Part shown: one piece after another, positions 30,930 to 41,595 of the stretch | Layout: each line of letters starts with the position of its first letter | Numbering within the stretch: position 1 is the first letter of the stretch | Origin: Allolobophora icterica | Lineage: Eukaryota > Annelida > Clitellata > Crassiclitellata > Lumbricidae | Length of the DNA: 64,000 nt | Assembly: GCA_963556255.1 (NCBI GenBank) | Contig: OY744613.1 | Span: 45,812,291-45,876,290 of the forward strand | Direction of reading: 5' to 3' | Notes under the pieces: model-generated | The model's input: the letters and a program-made list of their open reading frames with translations, nothing else | Told to the model about the DNA's origin: nothing | Databases searched by the model: none | Program-made: the position numbers and the translations under genes

Positions 30930-31436
30930 AATCCGCGAACGAATATCCGCGCCGTTAAAAACCGCGGCCCTAACATCCGCTGAATTAAAATCCGCGAGTA
31001 GTTATTCACCGCGCGTGATCGTATCCGCGCGGTCTTTATTTTTTTCATACGATAAAGTCAATTTCAGAGTTGTTTATAAAGTCCATCTTAAAGATGTTTA
31101 GGCCTATAAAGTCAATATTTTAGATTTCTATAATCTTCTAGCACGAGTTCATTATGTTTCTTAAAACAGATGTTTATAACGTTATAAAGCGAAGAGTTCA
31201 TAATGTTCTTGCTAATTTCTAAAAGCAATATTCATTATTCAAAAGGTTCAGAACTACAGTCTTGTAGTTGTAAGTTATGAGCAATGCCTCGAAGATATTG
31301 CAACAGAGGACGATCCGCGTAATCGCTTTGATACGAGCGGCGGTATCTTTGAAGATACGTCGGCCCTGAGCAGGTTATTGACCAGCGATATACTGTTCAA
31401 TTTTCAATTCGTTAAGGCTCTGTTCTTTATGTAGGC

Positions 31437-31773
31437 CAGTGGTGCACAACATTTTTCAGCCAATGACCACTAAACTATTTCTTGAACCATTCGGTTCTTT
31501 AGCAAGTGTGACGAATGGATAACAAAATTTATTAAGGTGACGTGCACACTGCACAGTATAGCACATATTAAAGAAAACGTAAAGAGTCATAGAGAAAGGG
31601 AACTCATAGTACTCCTATATTACTACAATACTGGTAGTTTTTCCAATGACCACAGTGCTCAAGTCACTGCAGACTTAATGCCAGGGTCGGCTTTTCCTTT
31701 TGAACATGGCGGGCCAAATGGCGACTCGTTGCGGGCTGGAATTGGTCCGCGGACCGGACGTTGTGCGCCACTG
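31437..31773. mobile_element. hAT MITE, 337 bp
   Basis: Ends CAGTGGTGCACAAC and GTTGTGCGCCACTG, a typical Charlie-like hAT terminal repeat. The flanking 8-mers are ATGTAGGC (31429-31436) and CTGTAGGC (31774-31781), one mismatch, matching the 8-bp hAT duplication. An internal GGTCCGCGGACC palindrome is present. No coding. Confidence 0.8.
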
Positions 31774-31876
31774 CTGTAGGCCATCAATGAATTTCCAGCT
31801 GGATGGATGATTGGCACCAAGTAGCTCACTGGAAAGTTTTGCAGCTGTTCAAAAGGAGTAGGTTTCGCACCTTTCA

Positions 31877-31920
31877 ATTATTAGTTGAAAGGCTGAATAC
31901 AATTCCTTTCAACTAATAAT
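31877..31920. repeat. Perfect 16-bp stem hairpin
   Basis: Arms ATTATTAGTTGAAAGG and CCTTTCAACTAATAAT around a 12-base loop; function unknown. Confidence 0.9.
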
Positions 31921-32319
31921 CAATTCAAAGGATTTTCCTCAGCTGCGAAAACGTTTTAAGACAAAAAAACTTCAAATAATTCTGTTATGAATAGCGTTGG
32001 CATCGCTCGCTCTAGAACGTTATAAACATCTTAAAAAATTGACTTTACAGACGTCTTTTGTCGGCGCGCATTTGTCCGCGCGCCTTTGTTACGCCTGCCT
32101 TGTTTTTCACAAATGTTTCAAATATTTCTGTAATATGGTTTAATTATATCATTTAATTGCTGTGTCAAATTGAAGAGTGGAATAACAATAACTATGGAGC
32201 AACCATAACAATCATGTTATGGTTGTTAGCATTATAAATAATACACAATAATTATTTGTTTTATCGTATTCATTAATTACTATGTAAAAATTTAACTGTT
32301 TAATTGTACTGATTGATAA

Positions 32320-32636
32320 CTCTTGAAAATGCAGAAGTAGAATAAGAATCTCATGAATACCAACATTAATTGTTTTATATACTTGAAAAAATGTTTTTTA
32401 CCGTTCAAATAAAAAGGTTAAGAATACCATGTGCAAAGACAATGTTCATCAACAAGTTTGTGTACATCTAAAATTTCATGTTGGTATAATTCATTTATAA
32501 TAGACATTGTTAGCTGTATTCCCTTATGTTGTTAGACAATGAACATTAATGACATTGTAGAGTTCAGTTCTAAACTTCTAACACCTTTAAATGGTGTCTT
32601 GCAGATGTTATAACTGCATTTTACTGCACTGTGTAT
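32320..32636. repeat. Repeat A, copy 1, left part
   Basis: Contains CAGAAGTAGAATAAGAATCTCATGAAT and, further on, AATTTCATGTT and GTTAGACAATGAACA, shared with 34437-34726. It is interrupted by the 32637-34350 element and resumes at 34351-34436 (ATGATCTAAATTGTCGTCAA). Confidence 0.75.
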
Positions 32637-32829
32637 TAGGGTGGAGTGAAAACATTTTTTTAAATAAACGAATTCTAATAGTGGGCAAAATATGCAACTT
32701 GGGTAGAGAAAGAAACACATCAAATATTTTAAATTTCAAATGATATCTTCTGCCCTCTACCGTCGATGCAATATTTCAGCGTGGTTAACCTATAGTCTCA
32801 CAGTGGATGTCGTACAATCTCTTCTGCCT

Positions 32830-33585
32830 GAACACTTCCAAAACAGAATTCATCATCCTAGGCCTTCCTGATCATATCAAGAAAAGTCCTAACCCGTCCA
32901 TACATCTATCAAGTAACTAATCGTTTCTTAACCTTCAGCTCGGACTCCCCCGTCCACAATCTTGGTATTACTTGTGATCCACACTTATCCTTCTCCAACC
33001 CTATCTCCAACCTCTCGCTCCTGCTTCATGCACATTCATGACCTTCGTCGCATCTGGCCCAAGATTAACTTTAAAACTGCTTCTACCATTGTTACCTCTA
33101 TTGTTCATTCAAAGCTTGCTTACAGCAATTCCCTCTTCCTGACCTTGAATCCACCCCAATCAAGCGTCTGCAACTTTTCCAAAACTCACTAGCCAGGGCT
33201 GTCGCGAGAACGCCTAAACATCATCATATCACTCCCAACCTCAAACCACTCCATTGGCTGAACAAGCGAATCCACTTCAAAGTCCTATCACTAACCTACA
33301 ACTCAATACAATATTCCCAGCCCAAATACCTCCGTGGTCTCTTCACCATCCAGGCAACCTGCTCCACCCGATTCTCATCCTATCTCAGTCTTTCTCGATC
33401 CCCGGTCACTACTCACCTCAAGTTCTCCAAACGAGCCATATCCAACAGAGCACCACGCCTCTGGAACGACCTCCCCCTTGAATTCCGCAGATTTTCGGTT
33501 CCTCCATCATCATTCCAACCCGTCCTCCATCCTTCTCCTCATGTTCCTCTATCTATCTCCGGGCCCTCCACTCCACACTGAAGCG
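32830..33585 (+). pseudogene. L2/CR1-type LINE C-terminal RT fragment
   Basis: The plus strand in mixed frames has SPVHNLGITCDPHLSF, then INFKTASTIVTSIVHSKLAYSN, then KPLHWLNKRIHFKV and APRLWNDLPLEFR, the post-active-site region and C-terminal domain of L2/CR1-type RTs. Several frameshifts are present. It ends before a C-rich 3' region; no tail was identified. Confidence 0.75.
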
Positions 33586-34200
33586 GTCACCTTTTCAAGT
33601 ACTCCTACCCTGACTCATCTGATCCTTTGCCTTCCAATATTTCTCACCCTAAACGACACCCTCCTTCACAGCTGCTGTGCCTCCTCCTTGACCTGCCCCC
33701 ACCCCATGGAAACCGGACTCGGACCTCTTTTGGACTACTCTCTGGAAAATCCCCTCAACACTCACAGTCGTGTACGAGGGGTACCTGCACCCCCACTTTG
33801 GACTGGCGGTACCGCACCCCCCACTTTTTGAACAATGCCAATCGATATTTTATTATTGTGCCAAAGATCACAGTCACCGCCTTGCTTCGTGTATGTAAGA
33901 AATTGGTACCCTCCCCCACTTTACAGACCAAAGTTACGCCCTGGAGTTACAATTCCATAATCCTGTAGCACACCAGATGCGATTTCCTCAACTGATTTGA
34001 ACGTGTATTTCATGAATTGTAACCGTTCGAGGACAGTCAGTTAAAGAAAAAGAAAAAAATAATGCACTACATTGACTTTTTCAAAGAATTTGAGATGGTC
34101 AACTGATTTGAACGTGTATTTCATGAACGGTAACCGTTGGAGGACAGTCAGTTAAAGAAAAAAGAAAAAAAAATAATACACTACATTGACTTTGAGATGG
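33586..34200. other. Non-coding; 80-100-bp duplication
   Basis: After the LINE remnant, two copies of AACTGATTTGAACGTGTATT plus GAGGACAGTCAGTTAAAG and an A-rich tract lie at about 33995-34075 and 34098-34190. Otherwise nothing is seen. Confidence 0.6.
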
Positions 34201-34436
34201 TAAATATTATACCGCCGGTAGAGGGCAGAAGACGCAAATCAAAATCAACAATATTTTTAGCACTATTTACACTAACATGCTGGGAACTTTCCATCACTAT
34301 TAGAAAACGTTTGCTCAAAAAATGTTTTATTTCCATTTTCACTCCACCCTACTGTGTGGATGATCTAAATTGTCGTCAACGGCCTTTGATGTCATAGGAC
34401 GGCGTTAAACTGTGGAATAATAAATAAGAGCCAGAA

Positions 34437-34726
34437 GTATTCAGAAGTAGAATAAGAATCTCATGAATAAAAAAATTCCTTGTTTTTAAAACTTGTAATA
34501 AAACTTTCTTTACTGATTCAAATTAATAGATTAAGAATACCATGTGCATTGAGAATTTTCATCAAGAATCTTTTGTACGTCTAAAATTTCATGTTTTATG
34601 ATAATTAATGCAAAATATTGTTTAAAACGTCTTATCACAATCCATGTGTATTAGACATTTTTAGCTGCATTGTCTTGTGTTGTTAAACAATGAACACTAA
34701 TGACATTGTGAAGTTCAGTTTTGACC
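34437..34726. repeat. Repeat A, copy 2, left part
   Basis: Second tandem copy of repeat A; interrupted at GTTTTGAC by the 34727-39652 hAT element and resuming at 39653-39786. Confidence 0.75.
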
Positions 34727-34849
34727 AGGGTGGAAAAGTGGCCCGAGAAATTTTGTCATGGACGGCCCACATTATCGCGCGCCGAAGGCGCGAAACCTTT
34801 CAGTATAAGGTGCCAGGGTGGTGCCTCCAATGGTTTTTGTAACATTTAA

Positions 34850-35068
34850 CCTTCGCAGGACGAAGAGGGGTAAATAATTACCCCAGAGGTGTTTGGATGT
34901 TGATTGCGGAGCAACTGTAGGTAGGTATAATTTGTCGTTCCACATGTTTACAAGTTACCACCAATGACATATTCTGACTGCATACCCACCACATTACCAT
35001 GTGGTGGGAAAAAGATATTTCCATCCAAAGTGTCCTGGAGTAAATATTGACCCCACTTCGTCGTCGAA
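34850..35068. mobile_element. TTAA-type MITE candidate
   Basis: TTAA at 34846-34849, then CCTTCGCAGGACGAAG and the palindrome GGGGTAAATAATTACCCC. Near 35030-35065 an inverted related end occurs (CTTCGTCGTCGAAG with a degraded GGGGTC-type inner repeat). The right TTAA is not intact. Confidence 0.5.
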
Positions 35069-35084
35069 GTCGTTATTTTTTCGT

Positions 35085-36440
35085 TCATAGGGCCGATATG
35101 TTTTTTAAAGATATTAACTCATAAGTGACTTCCAATCATAAATCAAGGTGTGGAATCTTCCATGGAATTGAGTGTTAACAGTTTCATAATTGTGGAGAGT
35201 TTATTTACCAATATGGCGGCCTATATGTCCGCCAAAACAAAAAAATGTATCTCTCGGCTCATAGGTAAGCTACAATGACAAATGAAGTGTCAATTGTAAT
35301 ATTTCCAAGGTCAATGAATCGATTTATCGTAGTGGCAATCGTGTATGAGTACTACTGTCCAAGATGTCGGCAAACATGGCCGCCAAAACACTAAAATGTG
35401 TATATCTCGGCTCGTAGGTAAGATACAATGACAAATGAAGTGTCAATTGTAGCATTTCCAAGGTCACGGAATTCATTTATCGTAGTGAAAATAGCGTGGG
35501 AATACTACAATCCAAGATGGCGACCAATATGGCCGCCAAAACAGAAAAAAAGGAATTATCAATCAACTGACTGATCGGTCACTATTGCCACCGCGATAAG
35601 TCGATTCCTTGACCTTGGAAATGTTACAGTTGACACTTCATTTGTCATTGCAGCTTACCTACAAGCTGAGATATACATATTTTTGTGTTTTGGCGGCCAT
35701 GTTGGCCGCCATCTTGGAAATTAGTATTCCACACGATTGCCACTACGATTATTTGATTCCTTGACCTAAGAGCTGTTACAATTGATACCTCATTTGTCAT
35801 TTCAGCCTACGTATGTGCTGAGATATACATATTTTTGTTTTCGCGGCCATATTGGCCGCCATCTTGGAAAGTAGTATTCCTACACTATTGTCACTGTGAT
35901 AAATCGTTTTCTTGACCTTGAATATGTTACAATTGACACTTCATTTGCAATTCTAGAGCTGAGACATACATGAACCCTTCAGAATAACAGTGGACCAAGT
36001 CCTTATATTATCCTACATACTTGGTCGACTGTTATTCTGAATGTTCACATATTGTTGTGTCTGGCGGACATATTGGCCGCCATCTTGGAAAATATTACTC
36101 CACACTATTGCCACTACGATAAATCGATTCCTTGACCTTGGGAATTTTACAATTGACACTTCATTTGTCATTGTAAATTACTTATGAGCTGAGACATGCA
36201 TATTGTTATGTTTTGGGCGGCCATGTTGGCCGCCATCTTGGACAATAGTATTCGCACACTATTGCCAATATGATAAATCGATTTCCTGACCTTGAAACTG
36301 TTGCAATTGATACCTCATTTGTCATTGTAGCTTACCTACGTGCTGAGATATACATATGTGTGTGTTTTGGCGGCCATATTGGCCGCCATCTTGAAAAATA
36401 GTATTTGCACACTATTGTCACTATGATAAATCGAAAGAAA
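35085..36440. repeat. Tandem array (about 155-bp units) switching orientation, rich in AAGATGGCGGCC
   Basis: About three units in one orientation (35200-35560) and about five in the other (35575-36440). Each carries GGCGGCCAT(A/G)TTGGCCGCC next to ATCTTGG. The inverted halves meet near 35560-35580. Units also share TTGACACTTCATTTGTCATT and the GATAAATCGATT-like block. Confidence 0.85.
35978..36041. mobile_element. 64-bp hairpin insertion in the array
   Basis: Begins TTCAGAATAACAG and ends CTGTTATTCTGAA, with ACCAAGT/ACTTGGT further in. It interrupts one array unit, which is longer than its neighbours by about this amount. Confidence 0.6.
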
Positions 36441-36504
36441 AAATCAGCATAAAGATAACCGTGCTAAGAGAATTTCTGTTTCAAACCACTAATAACTTGA
36501 TCCA

Positions 36505-36876
36505 TTACCATGTTTTGAACATTTTAGGCCTACTCGATTTATCTTTGGCATTTTTATTTGGCTGGCATTTAGCAGATTCTCCTGGCAATTTCTTTTTTGA
36601 TCTAATCCCTTTCTGTTTCAAAGCAGTCTGAACGTGAGTGTCGAGATTTCTTTTATCTAGTTCACTGTTAGCAAGTTCTGAAAAACGTGTAGCTGCTTCA
36701 AAAATGATATGAAAAGTTCGATGTATTTGGCTCAATTCATTGATAGTAATTTGAGCCATCTTACAGTCTCGACGGATGTCCATGCCATTTGTTTGCACAT
36801 ACTGAGGTAACGAAGTTGTGTGTTCAAACACTTCCAAAATCAATTGCGCTGTCAAAATAAATTCAAAGCTTATCAA
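36505..36876 (-). pseudogene. Possible hAT transposase C-terminal remnant
   Basis: A 123-codon minus-strand frame with SLPQYVQTNGMDIRRDCKMA and HIIFEAATRFSELA, then a basic tail. The rhythm resembles the segment before the dimerisation domain in zf-BED hAT transposases (LQ..D...A...I..L...R). It lies inside the hAT-type element 34727-39652 and may be the last piece of its transposase. Similarity is weak. Confidence 0.35.
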
Positions 36877-37452
36877 AAATCCAGGAGAGTTCTCGCTCTG
36901 TACCGGACATCATTGTTAAATTTGTTTGATTCAGAAATATCATGGAAGCATGTTGTGGCATATTTGGGCCTATGTACAAGAAATCGATAACTTCTATTTC
37001 TTTACCGCATATGCACTATGGTCAACGGGGTGCCATGACAATTCGGCGCCGGTCAATTCGGCGCCTTTTGTTAACGCTTCTATTTCTACCGACATTTCGT
37101 CTACTATGACTTTCCTTGATCCCGCTTTTAGTTTAAGTTATATTTTAATCGTTGATAACGCTTCTAGTTTAGTTTATATTTTGATCGTTCATTCCGCTTC
37201 TAGTTTTTGTGATATATTATTATTATTTATTATTATAAACATTTTATACGCGCGCAGTCACACATAAATGCGAATATAAATGCTAATATAAATATTTCAT
37301 CCAGGTTCTACTATTAGTTATATTTTAATCGTTGATCCCGCTTCTAGGTTTAGTTATATTTCAATATTTCATCCAGGTTCTAGTGTTAGTTATATTTTAA
37401 TCGTTGATCCCGCTTCTGGTTTAGTTTATATTTCAATATTTCATCCAGGTTC

Positions 37453-39015
37453 TACTGTTCTCTTCTTCTTCTTCTTCTTCTCTTTAACCGTCCTCGATAC
37501 GAGGGTTGGTCGCATTGTAGACGATTCTTCTCTATCCTTTCCTGTCTTCGGCTACTCGCAGCAACCTCTCTGTTGATAATCTCAACCATTCGCCAATGTT
37601 GTCCATCCATTTCTTTCTTGGTCTTCCTCTTGCTCTTGTTCCCGGTACCGTTCCCTGCATAATTTCTTTCTCTAGGCAATCCCCCTGTTTCCTCATTATG
37701 TGCCCAAAGTATGACATCTTTCTTCTTTTGATTGATTCCAATAGGTTCCTTTCCACCCCCGCCGTCTCCAGTACCCATTCATTTGTTTTCTTCTCCGTCC
37801 ATGATATTCCAAGGATTTTTCGTATGCATTTCATTTCAAATGCCTTTATTCTATCCTCCTCCCTCTTTTTGATTGTCCAACTCTCACAGCCATACATCAT
37901 CACTGGCCATATAAGTGTCTTCATTAACTTTAACTTTGTGGTAATTTTTATGTTATGGTTTTTCCATAATTTATTCAGATCTGCTCCTATTCCCAGTCCT
38001 CTTGCAGTTCTTATACCTATCTCCCTGCTACACTCCGCGTCTTCTGTTATGAGTGAGCCTAAGTACACGAAAGTTCCCACTTGTTCTATCTTGCTGCCTT
38101 GTACTTTGATGTTGCACTGCTTCCCTGTCAGCACCATACACTTTGTTTTGCTCATGTTGATCTCCAGGCCCTTCTTTCGTCCTTCTCTGTCCAATCGAGA
38201 CATCAGCTCTTGCAGTTCCTTTTCCGTGCTTGCCATTATCACTATGTCGTCCGCATATCGTAGATTTGCTATCCTCCTTCCTCCAATTTGAATGCCTCCT
38301 GTATATCCTCTCAGAGCCTCCCTCATTACCATTTCTGATAGTATGTTGAATAAAGTTGGCGAAATTACACACCCCTGTCTGACTCCTCTTCTTATTCTAA
38401 ACTCACTTGACAGTACACCTCCGAATTTTACCTTTGCCGTCTGTTTCCTATACAGTTCTGCTATCAGGTTGATAATGTGTGCTGGATATCCCATTTCAAC
38501 CATCGATAGCCATAATTGCTCATGTGACACACAATCGAATGCTTTCTTAAAATCTACAAAGCACATGTATAGCGGTCTTTGGTGCTCTCTCATCTTTTCC
38601 ATTATAATTCTAAGATTCGTCACCTGATCTCTCGTCCCTTTACCACGCCTAAACCCTGCCTGTACATCTGTCAATTCTGATTCTGTACGACTTCTTATCC
38701 TTTCCAATATGATCTTCAGCAAGATTTTACTCGCATGTGATACCAATGCTATTGTCCTGTAGTTCCTGCATTGTTTAATATCTCCATTCTTTGGAATTGG
38801 TATGAATATTGACTTCGTCCAATCGACTGGCCATTCCCCCGTTTCCCACACCTCTACACATATCCTATGCATTCTGTCTGTTGCCGTGTCTCCCGCGAAC
38901 TTGAATAACTCTGCTGGTACTTCGTCTGGCCCCGCACTTTTCCTTCTTGCTGATTCCTTTATCGCGCGTTCTACCTCCGATCTCAAAGGTGCAGGTTCTT
39001 TTAATTTAATCTAGT
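37453..39015 (-). mobile_element. RTE-like LINE, 5'-truncated, with (GAA)n tail
   Basis: Contains the 484-codon RT frame at 37532-38986. The left edge is a CTTCTTCTTCTTCTT run, complementary to a GAA-type 3' tail. No endonuclease remains. It is inserted in the middle of the 37029-39397 element. Confidence 0.85.
37532..38986 (-). CDS. RTE-like LINE reverse transcriptase, C-terminal 484 codons
   Basis: An open frame with KSAGPDEVPAELFK, NYRTIALVSHASKILLKI, AGFRRGKGTRDQV, VDFKKAFDCVSHEQLW (catalytic Asp), RRGVRQGCVISPTLFN and YADDIVIMAST (the YADD active site), then a C-terminal region with MMYGCESWTIKKREEDRI and RRKMSYFGHIMRKQG. The domain order and the GHIMR region are typical of RTE-like LINEs. 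The frame is uninterrupted but lacks the endonuclease, so it cannot retrotranspose alone; the preserved frame suggests a fairly recent insertion. Confidence 0.9.
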   Translation of the reverse strand: MRSEVERAIKESARRKSAGPDEVPAELFKFAGDTATDRMHRICVEVWETGEWPVDWTKSIFIPIPKNGDIKQCRNYRTIALVSHASKILLKIILERIRSRTESELTDVQAGFRRGKGTRDQVTNLRIIMEKMREHQRPLYMCFVDFKKAFDCVSHEQLWLSMVEMGYPAHIINLIAELYRKQTAKVKFGGVLSSEFRIRRGVRQGCVISPTLFNILSEMVMREALRGYTGGIQIGGRRIANLRYADDIVIMASTEKELQELMSRLDREGRKKGLEINMSKTKCMVLTGKQCNIKVQGSKIEQVGTFVYLGSLITEDAECSREIGIRTARGLGIGADLNKLWKNHNIKITTKLKLMKTLIWPVMMYGCESWTIKKREEDRIKAFEMKCIRKILGISWTEKKTNEWVLETAGVERNLLESIKRRKMSYFGHIMRKQGDCLEKEIMQGTVPGTRARGRPRKKWMDNIGEWLRLSTERLLRVAEDRKG

Positions 39016-39652
39016 TGCTAATTGGAAGACGGTAACAGTTGTGAAATGGTTTGAAGTTTATAATTTCAACATCTGCGCGTTTTATTGAAAGATTGAAATC
39101 TAACTAAAACTAGAAGCGGGATGAACGATCAAAATATACACTAACCTAGAAGCGGGATCAACGATTACAATATAACTTAAACTAAAAGCGGGATGAACGA
39201 TTGAACTATATCACAAAAAACTAGAGGTGGGATCAAGGAAAGTCACAGTAGACGAAATGTCGGTAGAAATAGAAGCGTTAACAAAAGGCGCCGAATTGAC
39301 CAGCGCCGAATTGACCGGCGCCGAATTGACCGCGCCCAATTGACCGTCGCCAAATTGACCGGAGTGAATTGACCGGCGTCGAATTGACCGGTCACCAGTC
39401 AACGGTAAGTTATAGTGAATTTTGGAACGTAGCCACACGTTTAACGTGGCAGTACAAGTTTCTTGGTAACAACCATGCACTGTCAATATTTTCTAATTTA
39501 TAACACTAGAATTTAGAATTAAGAAATCGATCTAAAACATCATAATATTTTTTAATTATATTATTTTCTTTAGGGGCGGCCGACCCATTCCAATCGTGAG
39601 CGACCGGCCCACCGGGAATTTCCCGGTGTCCCGGTGGCCCAGTCCAAGCCTG

Positions 39653-39786
39653 GTTTTGACACCTTTAAATCGTGTCTTACAGATGTCAAAACTTGGTTTT
39701 ACTGCACTATATAATTATGATCTAAATTGTTGTCAACGGCCTTTTATGTCATAGGACGACGTTAAACTGTGGAATAAAAAGCGCCA
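39653..39786. repeat. Repeat A, copy 2, right part
   Basis: Continues repeat A after the hAT insertion; ends with AAACTGTGGAATAA, as at 34415-34430. Confidence 0.75.
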
Positions 39787-40077
39787 GAACTCCGCCACTG
39801 TTCGTACTCTGGCAGTGCCAGTCCCAAGCCTAGTGTGGTTAAACTGAAACTACTAATACTACTGAGCGCCAGCCACAGCCGACACGGTATCCTGGCATAG
39901 GCGAAGTCGACGTTAACGGCCTCGAGAGCCAGAACATGACTGTTAACCATCAATGCTAATCATAACCATATAATATAAATAATATTTACGAATATTAACC
40001 TTTAATATTCGTGGTGGAATTCTTGGCATTTCACTAAAACAATTCAGCTATCTCAGACACCTTCACAAATGTATTAC
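39787..40077. other. No recognised gene
   Basis: A CTCCGCCACTGTT-containing block then AT-rich sequence; nothing recognised. Confidence 0.5.
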
Positions 40078-40096
40078 ATCTTCATCATCATCGTCG

Positions 40097-40142
<46 letters not shown>

Positions 40143-40165
40143 TATCATCGTCATCATCGTAATCT
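40078..40165. repeat. (ATC)n microsatellite
   Basis: CATCATCATC units with a few CGTC variants. Confidence 0.95.
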
Positions 40166-40439
40166 ATGACGTGTCCCTCTGGAACGATGTCGCTTCCACC
40201 ACATGCTGAAAGTCGTCTCTATTCTGAGCTCATCTCTAGGGCGTGTGTAGTTTGACATTCATCGAATCAGACTCCATGTGTGGCGACGGCGTCCAGCTGG
40301 CACTTAAACTAAAACCGACCTCAGAATTCAACGGTGACGATAAGCAGATTGTCTCTTTCAACCTATTATTCCTACCTTTAGCTGACTGTAATGTAATGTC
40401 TGTTTGTAGAACAACAGGCAAAACGCTGTAGGTGTACAT

Positions 40440-40618
40440 AAAAAATAAAATTGTGTAGGTAATAGCTTAGTATGAGTTGGCAAAAGGGGAATTTCTGCTA
40501 CTTCTCGCTGTCTTAAGACTATTCTTTTCTCACGGAGCTCCTCGCACTGGGAGCGCCTCTGATTAGGTTGCACTGCGAGAGGCGCTTTATAAATTCTTAA
40601 ATACAATACAATACAATA
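40440..40618 (+). mobile_element. L2/CR1 LINE 3' end with (AATAC)n tail
   Basis: GAGAGGCGCTTTATAAATTC then about five AATAC units, the same kind of 3' end as the LINE at 19147-22227. It points rightward, opposite to the adjoining LINE. Only the tail region remains. Confidence 0.7.
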
Positions 40619-41286
40619 CAAATAACATACAAGAAATAAAGTTTCGTGAGTCTTTATCAGGGAGGTTAAAGTCATGAGGTCTGTCTCTAATAAAATAGGG
40701 AGTTAAATGATGGTTACGGAAAAGTCATCTTAGTGAGTGGTTTTCATTACACAGGACAGCTTTAAATAATACAGTTTCAGCTTTGTTTGCAAGCTCTGCG
40801 ATAGAGGGAGAATTAGCGTGAATATAGCCGGATCGTTTAAGTTTGTTCATTAGGCGTTCCAGGCGAGATTTGTCTTTTTCGTCAGCTAGGCCTCACCAGG
40901 AAGGAGAAGCATACATTGTTCTTGCTATAACGGTTGCATTGGTTATCAAGTGAAGAGAATCTACAGATGCGCCGTGATTTTTAAGTGTTTTTAGTGCGAA
41001 TATGGAAGAGGAGCAACTTTTAAAAACTTGGTTGATGTGTTCTGACACTGTTAGTTTTTCTCCAATGGTTATACCAAGAACTTTGATGGAAATGGAACAT
41101 GTAACTCCAGTGATAGAAAGTTTGTCAGCGAGTGAAGATTGATTACGTTTGATCACAACCATTTCACGAGTTTTAGTTGAGTTTATTTTCAAATTCTTTG
41201 CTTTTGACCAGTTGTCGATGTGTTGAAGTTCTGTTTCGGCTGTGTGTAATGAGTTAGATCCAATGAAGAGGTAGGGTCATCAGCGT

Positions 41287-41521
41287 GGGGTGGTGGCTCA
41301 GTGGTAAGTTAGGCGCCTTGTGACCGGAGGGTTCCAGGTTTAAATCCCACTCTAGCCGCTGCGTACGGACCTTGGGCAAGTCCTTCACACGCAGTTGCTC
41401 GTGGCGCTTCGGCGTGAAAATTCTGGCACAGTATCAATGTTGTAGTCGGGAGCGCCTTTGAGTAGTAGTAGACTTCGAGAGGCGCTATAGAAATATCCGG
41501 AATAAAATAAATAAATAAAAT
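41287..41521 (+). mobile_element. tRNA-derived SINE with LINE-like tail
   Basis: A box TGGCTCAGTGG (41294-41304) and B box GGTTTAAATCC (41338-41348) form a pol III promoter in a tRNA-like head. The body ends GAGAGGCGCTATAGAAATATCCGG then AATAAAATAAATAAATAAAA. The 3' end resembles that of the L2/CR1 LINEs in this window, suggesting it was mobilised by them. ATCAGC flanks both sides (41279-41284, repeated at the right end). Confidence 0.85.
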
Positions 41522-41595
41522 CAGCATATTTGGATAGACGATTTTGGTAGTGAATGGGATGGATGTCAGAAGTGCAGACAATAAATGCTGTAGGG

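Larger units (their letters stand above)
30930..32095. mobile_element. Candidate inverted-repeat DNA element with ATCCGCG subterminal repeats
   Basis: The left end is rich in ATCCGCG/CCGCG words (30929-31045), the right end in GCGCGC/TCCGCGCGC words (32065-32090). Inside, AAAGTCAATWTTTTA plus TATAA and TTCTAG near 31113-31155 match in inverted orientation 32010-32060. No target duplication could be established. Confidence 0.35.
32637..34350. mobile_element. Long-TIR DNA element inside repeat A copy 1
   Basis: Ends share AGGGTGGAGTGAAAA and TTCTAATAGTG and, further in, CTTCTGCCCTCTACCG, giving imperfect inverted repeats of about 130-150 bp (about 32639-32765 and 34205-34346). ACTGTGT flanks both sides. 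It holds a LINE fragment and a duplication near 33995-34190. Superfamily not assigned. Confidence 0.6.
37029..39397. mobile_element. DNA element with GGCGCC-AATTGACC subterminal repeats, interrupted by a LINE
   Basis: GTCAACGG flanks both ends (37021-37028 and 39398-39405). The ends carry 15-bp subrepeats built on GGTCAATTCGGCGCC (few left, about seven right), then a matching inner region (GTTAACGCTTCTATTTCTAC and ACATTTCGTCTACT) in inverted orientation, and ATTTTAATCGTTGATCCCGC repeats. An 8-9-bp duplication would suit hAT or Mutator. No transposase is seen. Confidence 0.7.
34727..39652. mobile_element. hAT-type element (4.9 kb) holding further insertions
   Basis: Ends CAGGGTGGAAAAGTGGCCC and the complement of CAGGCTTGGACTGGGCCACC; exact 8-bp duplication GTTTTGAC at 34719-34726 and 39653-39660. 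It interrupts repeat A copy 2, and the repeat reads on correctly across the two ends. It contains a TTAA-type MITE, a YY1-motif tandem array, a remnant hAT transposase frame and a nested element with an RTE-like LINE. Confidence 0.85.

Noticed and set aside
33334..33831. A 165-codon Pro/Ser-rich plus-strand frame as a host gene
   Set aside because: It overlaps an L2/CR1 RT remnant in other frames and its 3' region, and is C-rich low complexity.
35085..36440. CRISPR-like array
   Set aside because: The units are tandem with no unique spacers, vary in length and invert; a eukaryotic satellite is the simpler reading.
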